Source: Gammaproteobacteria bacterium (lineage in GTDB: Bacteria > Pseudomonadota > Gammaproteobacteria > GRL18). Taken from it: a stretch of DNA of 49,473 nt. How positions within the stretch are numbered: the first letter of the stretch is position 1; every line of letters starts with the position of its first letter. The DNA is taken from contig JALUZF010000269.1 of assembly GCA_027012135.1 (NCBI GenBank), positions 1-49,473 of the forward strand. The letters are read 5' to 3'. The notes below the pieces were generated by a model. The model had not been told where the DNA came from, did no database searches, and saw only the letters and a list, made by a program, of their open reading frames with translations. The translations under genes and the position numbers were made by a program. Of the stretch, positions 46,649 to 49,473 are shown one piece after another.

Positions 46649-47605
46649 TTAACTTTGAATTTGGAGATATAAGAAGTGATCGGCAAGTAAAAAGCCAAAT
46701 AATAGCATTAAGTAGATAATTGAATACCCAAAGAGGCGCATGGCTCCCTGGTTTTCAGGACTATAATAGAGACGATAGACATAAAATCCAAATAAGACAT
46801 TTAGTCCTAATACGGAAATAAAATAAGCCAGACCACTCATGCCAACCAAAAAAGGTAAAAGAGTAACCATAAACAACAGTCCGGAATAAATTACTATTTG
46901 TTTTTTTGTGTAGGCAATACCATGGGTAACCGGCAACATGGGGAACTCGGCTTTTCGATATTCCTCAACTCGCTGGATTGCCAATGGCCAGAAATGCGCA
47001 GGTGTCCAGAAAAAAATGATGGCAAATAAAATAATTGCTTCAATACTGACTTCTCCCGTCATTGCAGTCCAGCCTAACAAAGGGGGGACTGCACCGGCCG
47101 CACCGCCCCAGACAATATTTTGCGGTGTGGTTCGCTTTAAAAACATAGTATAGATAACTGCATAGCCCACCATGGCAATAAAGGTTAACAGAGTGGTCAA
47201 TGGATTGGTTTGCCAGAGCAGGATAGAGATCCCAAGTATCATCCAGACCATGGCAACTAAAAAAGCGTTGGTTCGGTTTAGTCGTCCCGTAGGTAAAGGA
47301 CGTTGGTGGGTGCGATTCATTTTAGCATCGGCATAATGATCGACAATATGGTTAATAGCTGCACCCGCAGAAGACATGAATCCAATACCGAGAGTTGACC
47401 AGAATATTTTAAGCCAGGGAAGATAGCTAAATTGATAGGGAAGCGCGAGAATCATACCAACAAACGTCGTGAACATAATAAGCATTACAACCTTAGGTTT
47501 CCCCAGTTCGTAAACGGCTCTTATTCTTTCAATATAGTCACTGGCGTGGCTATTGACACTGACCCTGTTAGCTATGAAAGCATTGATTCTCAGTATTTTC
47601 TGCAT
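46649..47605 (-). CDS. ctaB: Heme O synthase (protoheme IX farnesyltransferase)
   Basis: UbiA-family prenyltransferase of 318 aa with nine or so helices. It converts heme B to heme O for cytochrome oxidases. The first Asp-rich motif, NHIVDHYADAKMNRTHQRPL, is intact, as is the second region near HFWPLAIQRVEEYRKAEFPMLPV. It is the third gene after fccA and fccB on the minus strand, 24 bases from fccB. No oxidase gene is nearby. Alternative internal Met starts exist, but the first gives the usual length of about 300. Confidence 0.94.
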   Translation of the reverse strand: MQKILRINAFIANRVSVNSHASDYIERIRAVYELGKPKVVMLIMFTTFVGMILALPYQFSYLPWLKIFWSTLGIGFMSSAGAAINHIVDHYADAKMNRTHQRPLPTGRLNRTNAFLVAMVWMILGISILLWQTNPLTTLLTFIAMVGYAVIYTMFLKRTTPQNIVWGGAAGAVPPLLGWTAMTGEVSIEAIILFAIIFFWTPAHFWPLAIQRVEEYRKAEFPMLPVTHGIAYTKKQIVIYSGLLFMVTLLPFLVGMSGLAYFISVLGLNVLFGFYVYRLYYSPENQGAMRLFGYSIIYLMLLFGFLLADHFLYLQIQS

Positions 47606-47629
47606 AAAAAATGATACTTAATGGTTATT

Positions 47630-48952
47630 TTATTCAAAAATATCTTTGCGGAAAGTTCGCTGCCAGTTTTCAGCCACTTGTTGTCGGATGATCTGTTTGG
47701 CTTTATTAGATTCTGGCCCCAGGATATGATAGTGCTCCCCTAATTTTTTGCCTTTGCCGGCATAACGGAAGGTTTCAGATAAAGCCATTCCATAATCCTT
47801 ACCGGCCATTGCAACACAGTCGTTAATAATGAATGGCGTACCCACCTCTCGTCCATGCAGTTCATCATTAATGGCCTGGGCAACAACCCGTGCCTGATTG
47901 CTGGCTATATAGCCAGTTTTTGGCATGGGGTCGCCATCTACACTATCACCAATGACATAAACATGATCCTGTTTAAAAGAACTGAAGTCTAAAAAGTCAA
48001 CAGGGCACCAGTCACCCTCAGACAGATCATTCTGCAAGGCAAACTGTCCTGCCTTTTCCGGTGGAATAATATTAATAACATCGCCCTTGTGAACATGCCC
48101 GTCTGCCGTAATGACTGAATGATTAGTTGCATCAAGTTTTACTACCTGGCCGCCATCTTTTCTGGGCACCCATTCAATCATGCTTTGGTCCGTACCGTAA
48201 CCAAAACGATCTTTCCAGTAAACAGGGTAGACATTGGAAAAAATAAAGTCATTTTTACTATCGAGAATCAATACTTTTGCGGTAGGATTATTTTCTTTTA
48301 GCATCGCTGTAATATATGAGGCACGTTCATAAGGTGCAGGAGGGCAGCGATAGGGATCTTCAGGTGAAGAAATAATAACCGTCCCGCCTTTTTTCATGGA
48401 GAAAAGTTGATTATGTAAATTCATTGTTTGACGGCCAGCCGTATAGGCTGAGGGAAAATCCCCTTCAGCCAGTGTATCGTTAAAGCCGTCTATGGCTTCA
48501 TAATTATGCGTAGGGCCTGGAGAAACTATGAGTTTGTGATAACTCAGAATATCGCCTTTTTCCAGCTTCAACTGTTTTTTGTCGTAGTCTATGGTGGCCG
48601 CTTTATCATGAATAACATTAATATGATAACGGGATTTTAAAGTGCTATAGGTGACCATCAAATCTTCCAGTGTCACCCAGCCCGGTAATACTTCATTACT
48701 GCCGGGACAGAAAATATATTGAGATTTTGGCTCAACAATTGTAATTTTAACATCGGCATTGAGCAATCGAAGATATTTGGCGGCTGCTGCTCCGCCGATA
48801 CCGCCGCCAACAATTACAATATGAGCTGCACTTTTTGAGAATGCTTTGCTGGATGCTCCGAATAATCCATAAGATGCAGCGCCTGCACCTAATATGCGTA
48901 GCATTTGACGACGAGTGATACCGGCTTTTTTATTCAGATTTTTGTTATCCAT
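47630..48952 (-). CDS. fccB: Flavocytochrome c sulfide dehydrogenase flavoprotein subunit
   Basis: FAD-dependent sulfide oxidoreductase of 440 aa. A twin-arginine signal is visible (TRRQMLRILGAG, Arg 14-15), so it is exported folded. A GGGIGG Rossmann motif is at residues 49-54. The Cys pair expected at the active disulfide is Cys 203 (YRCPPAPYER) and Cys 316 (WCPVDF), matching the Allochromatium FccB positions. FAD-end motif VIGDSVDGDPMPKTGY follows. It transfers electrons from sulfide to the heme subunit encoded just upstream, in the periplasm, yielding polysulfide or sulfur. Confidence 0.93.
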   Translation of the reverse strand: MDNKNLNKKAGITRRQMLRILGAGAASYGLFGASSKAFSKSAAHIVIVGGGIGGAAAAKYLRLLNADVKITIVEPKSQYIFCPGSNEVLPGWVTLEDLMVTYSTLKSRYHINVIHDKAATIDYDKKQLKLEKGDILSYHKLIVSPGPTHNYEAIDGFNDTLAEGDFPSAYTAGRQTMNLHNQLFSMKKGGTVIISSPEDPYRCPPAPYERASYITAMLKENNPTAKVLILDSKNDFIFSNVYPVYWKDRFGYGTDQSMIEWVPRKDGGQVVKLDATNHSVITADGHVHKGDVINIIPPEKAGQFALQNDLSEGDWCPVDFLDFSSFKQDHVYVIGDSVDGDPMPKTGYIASNQARVVAQAINDELHGREVGTPFIINDCVAMAGKDYGMALSETFRYAGKGKKLGEHYHILGPESNKAKQIIRQQVAENWQRTFRKDIFE

Positions 48953-48957
48953 ATTGA

Positions 48958-49401
48958 TTACTCAGCCTCTTTTTTCATTTTTGCCCATTCAGGTACAACC
49001 AGATCCATATGGTTTTTTTTATGCCTCAGAGGCACGGCTTTCTGTTTAGCAAAGAAACCCGCCATGGCTTCAATTTCCTCATCGGTTAAGGGCTGCGTGA
49101 TGATCCCCATAACAATAAAATGACTTGCATCCTGGGTTTTATATTCCTGCATCTTGTCAATAAACTCCTGCTTATCCATGCCAGCCAGAGGAGGAATAAT
49201 ATCGTTGAATTCTGTCCCAAACGTACCATGACATGCAGAACATTGAGCCGCTAAAAGCCAGGGAGAAGGCATAGGAAATTGCTTAGCGAGCTCAAAATTT
49301 TTTTTAAGCGTTATGCCTCCTATCATATCGTCTGAAGCCAGGGAATTGGAACTGCTCAGACTGCCTGTAATAAGCAAAAGAGGAAATAAAAGCTTTTTCA
49401 T
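48958..49401 (-). CDS. fccA: Cytochrome c subunit of sulfide dehydrogenase
   Basis: Periplasmic monoheme cytochrome c of 147 aa. A signal peptide ends at about residue 22 (LAS). Heme attaches at CSACH (Cys 54, Cys 57, His 58), and Met 98 (FIVMGI) is a candidate distal ligand. The C-terminal helix region LTDEEIEAMAGFFAKQ is typical of class I cytochromes. It is 5 bases upstream of fccB in the same operon and is its likely electron acceptor. Dihaem FccA exists in Allochromatium; only one CxxCH is seen here. Sequence 49402-49473 should hold the promoter. Confidence 0.9.
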   Translation of the reverse strand: MKKLLFPLLLITGSLSSSNSLASDDMIGGITLKKNFELAKQFPMPSPWLLAAQCSACHGTFGTEFNDIIPPLAGMDKQEFIDKMQEYKTQDASHFIVMGIITQPLTDEEIEAMAGFFAKQKAVPLRHKKNHMDLVVPEWAKMKKEAE

Positions 49402-49473
49402 TTTCCAATCCTTATAAGATGCAAAAAAATATTTACTATACTAAATGTATTGAAGTGAACAAATCAATTAATA

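Overview
The window reads as chromosomal DNA of a gammaproteobacterium. The outer membrane is marked by mlaA, RND efflux and a TolC-type protein. Gene order is compact, with many ATGA/TAATG stop-start overlaps. A flavocytochrome c sulfide dehydrogenase pair (fccA-fccB) at the right edge points to sulfide oxidation, so a chemolithotrophic or mixotrophic sulfur oxidiser is my best guess; a methylotroph or methanotroph relative is not excluded. Base composition looks moderately AT-rich. I saw no rRNA, tRNA, CRISPR array, phage genes or intact insertion sequence.

Layout. (1) 1-2430: two co-directional genes for a glycine-zipper/SH3 lipoprotein and an unrecognised exported protein. (2) 2617-7711, minus: a four-gene ABC-2 exporter operon (membrane fusion protein, fused double ATPase, two permeases). 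(3) 7936-10070, minus: exported alpha/beta hydrolase plus MlaA. (4) 10244-12481: arsenic module (arsR, ACR3 permease, CxxC mini-thioredoxin) with a 24-bp perfect palindrome before arsR, and a divergent YnfA-type membrane protein. (5) 12723-19309, plus: an RND metal efflux operon (small exported Cys protein, CzcC-, CzcB- and CzcA-like proteins, a PII-like protein, a SHOCT protein). (6) 19421-27729: enolase convergent on a six-gene minus operon made of an APC permease, an AMP/thymidine phosphorylase-family enzyme, a PRPP synthetase homologue, and pyruvate dehydrogenase E1 alpha, E1 beta and E2. (7) 27903-32157, plus: a fused double family III CoA-transferase and an exported amidohydrolase with a Cys-containing tail.

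(8) 32244-46300 is a central-carbon and stress island. Leftward it has a YvlD-like membrane protein, phosphoketolase, alpha-glucan phosphorylase and a DUF202 protein. Rightward it has a Crp/Fnr-family regulator, a broken stress-protein gene, an HdeD-like protein, PEP synthase, class I fructose-bisphosphate aldolase, a beta-CASP metallo-hydrolase and a small protein. The genes fit a programme that mobilises glycogen, cleaves sugar phosphates to acetyl-phosphate and runs lower glycolysis in either direction. The island ends in debris: a decayed C-terminal fragment of glucose-6-phosphate dehydrogenase, directly followed by a short inverted-repeat element whose second copy lies at 38065-38150. (9) 46298-49401, minus: a small unknown protein, heme O synthase and fccA-fccB.

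The observations I rate highest are the zwf remnant beside the MITE-like element, the two TGTCA-N6-TGACA palindromes bracketing the Crp/Fnr gene, the nucleotide-phosphorylase/PRPP/pyruvate-dehydrogenase operon, and the metal pump co-transcribed with a Cys-containing PII-like protein. No single locus is clearly a wholly new system.
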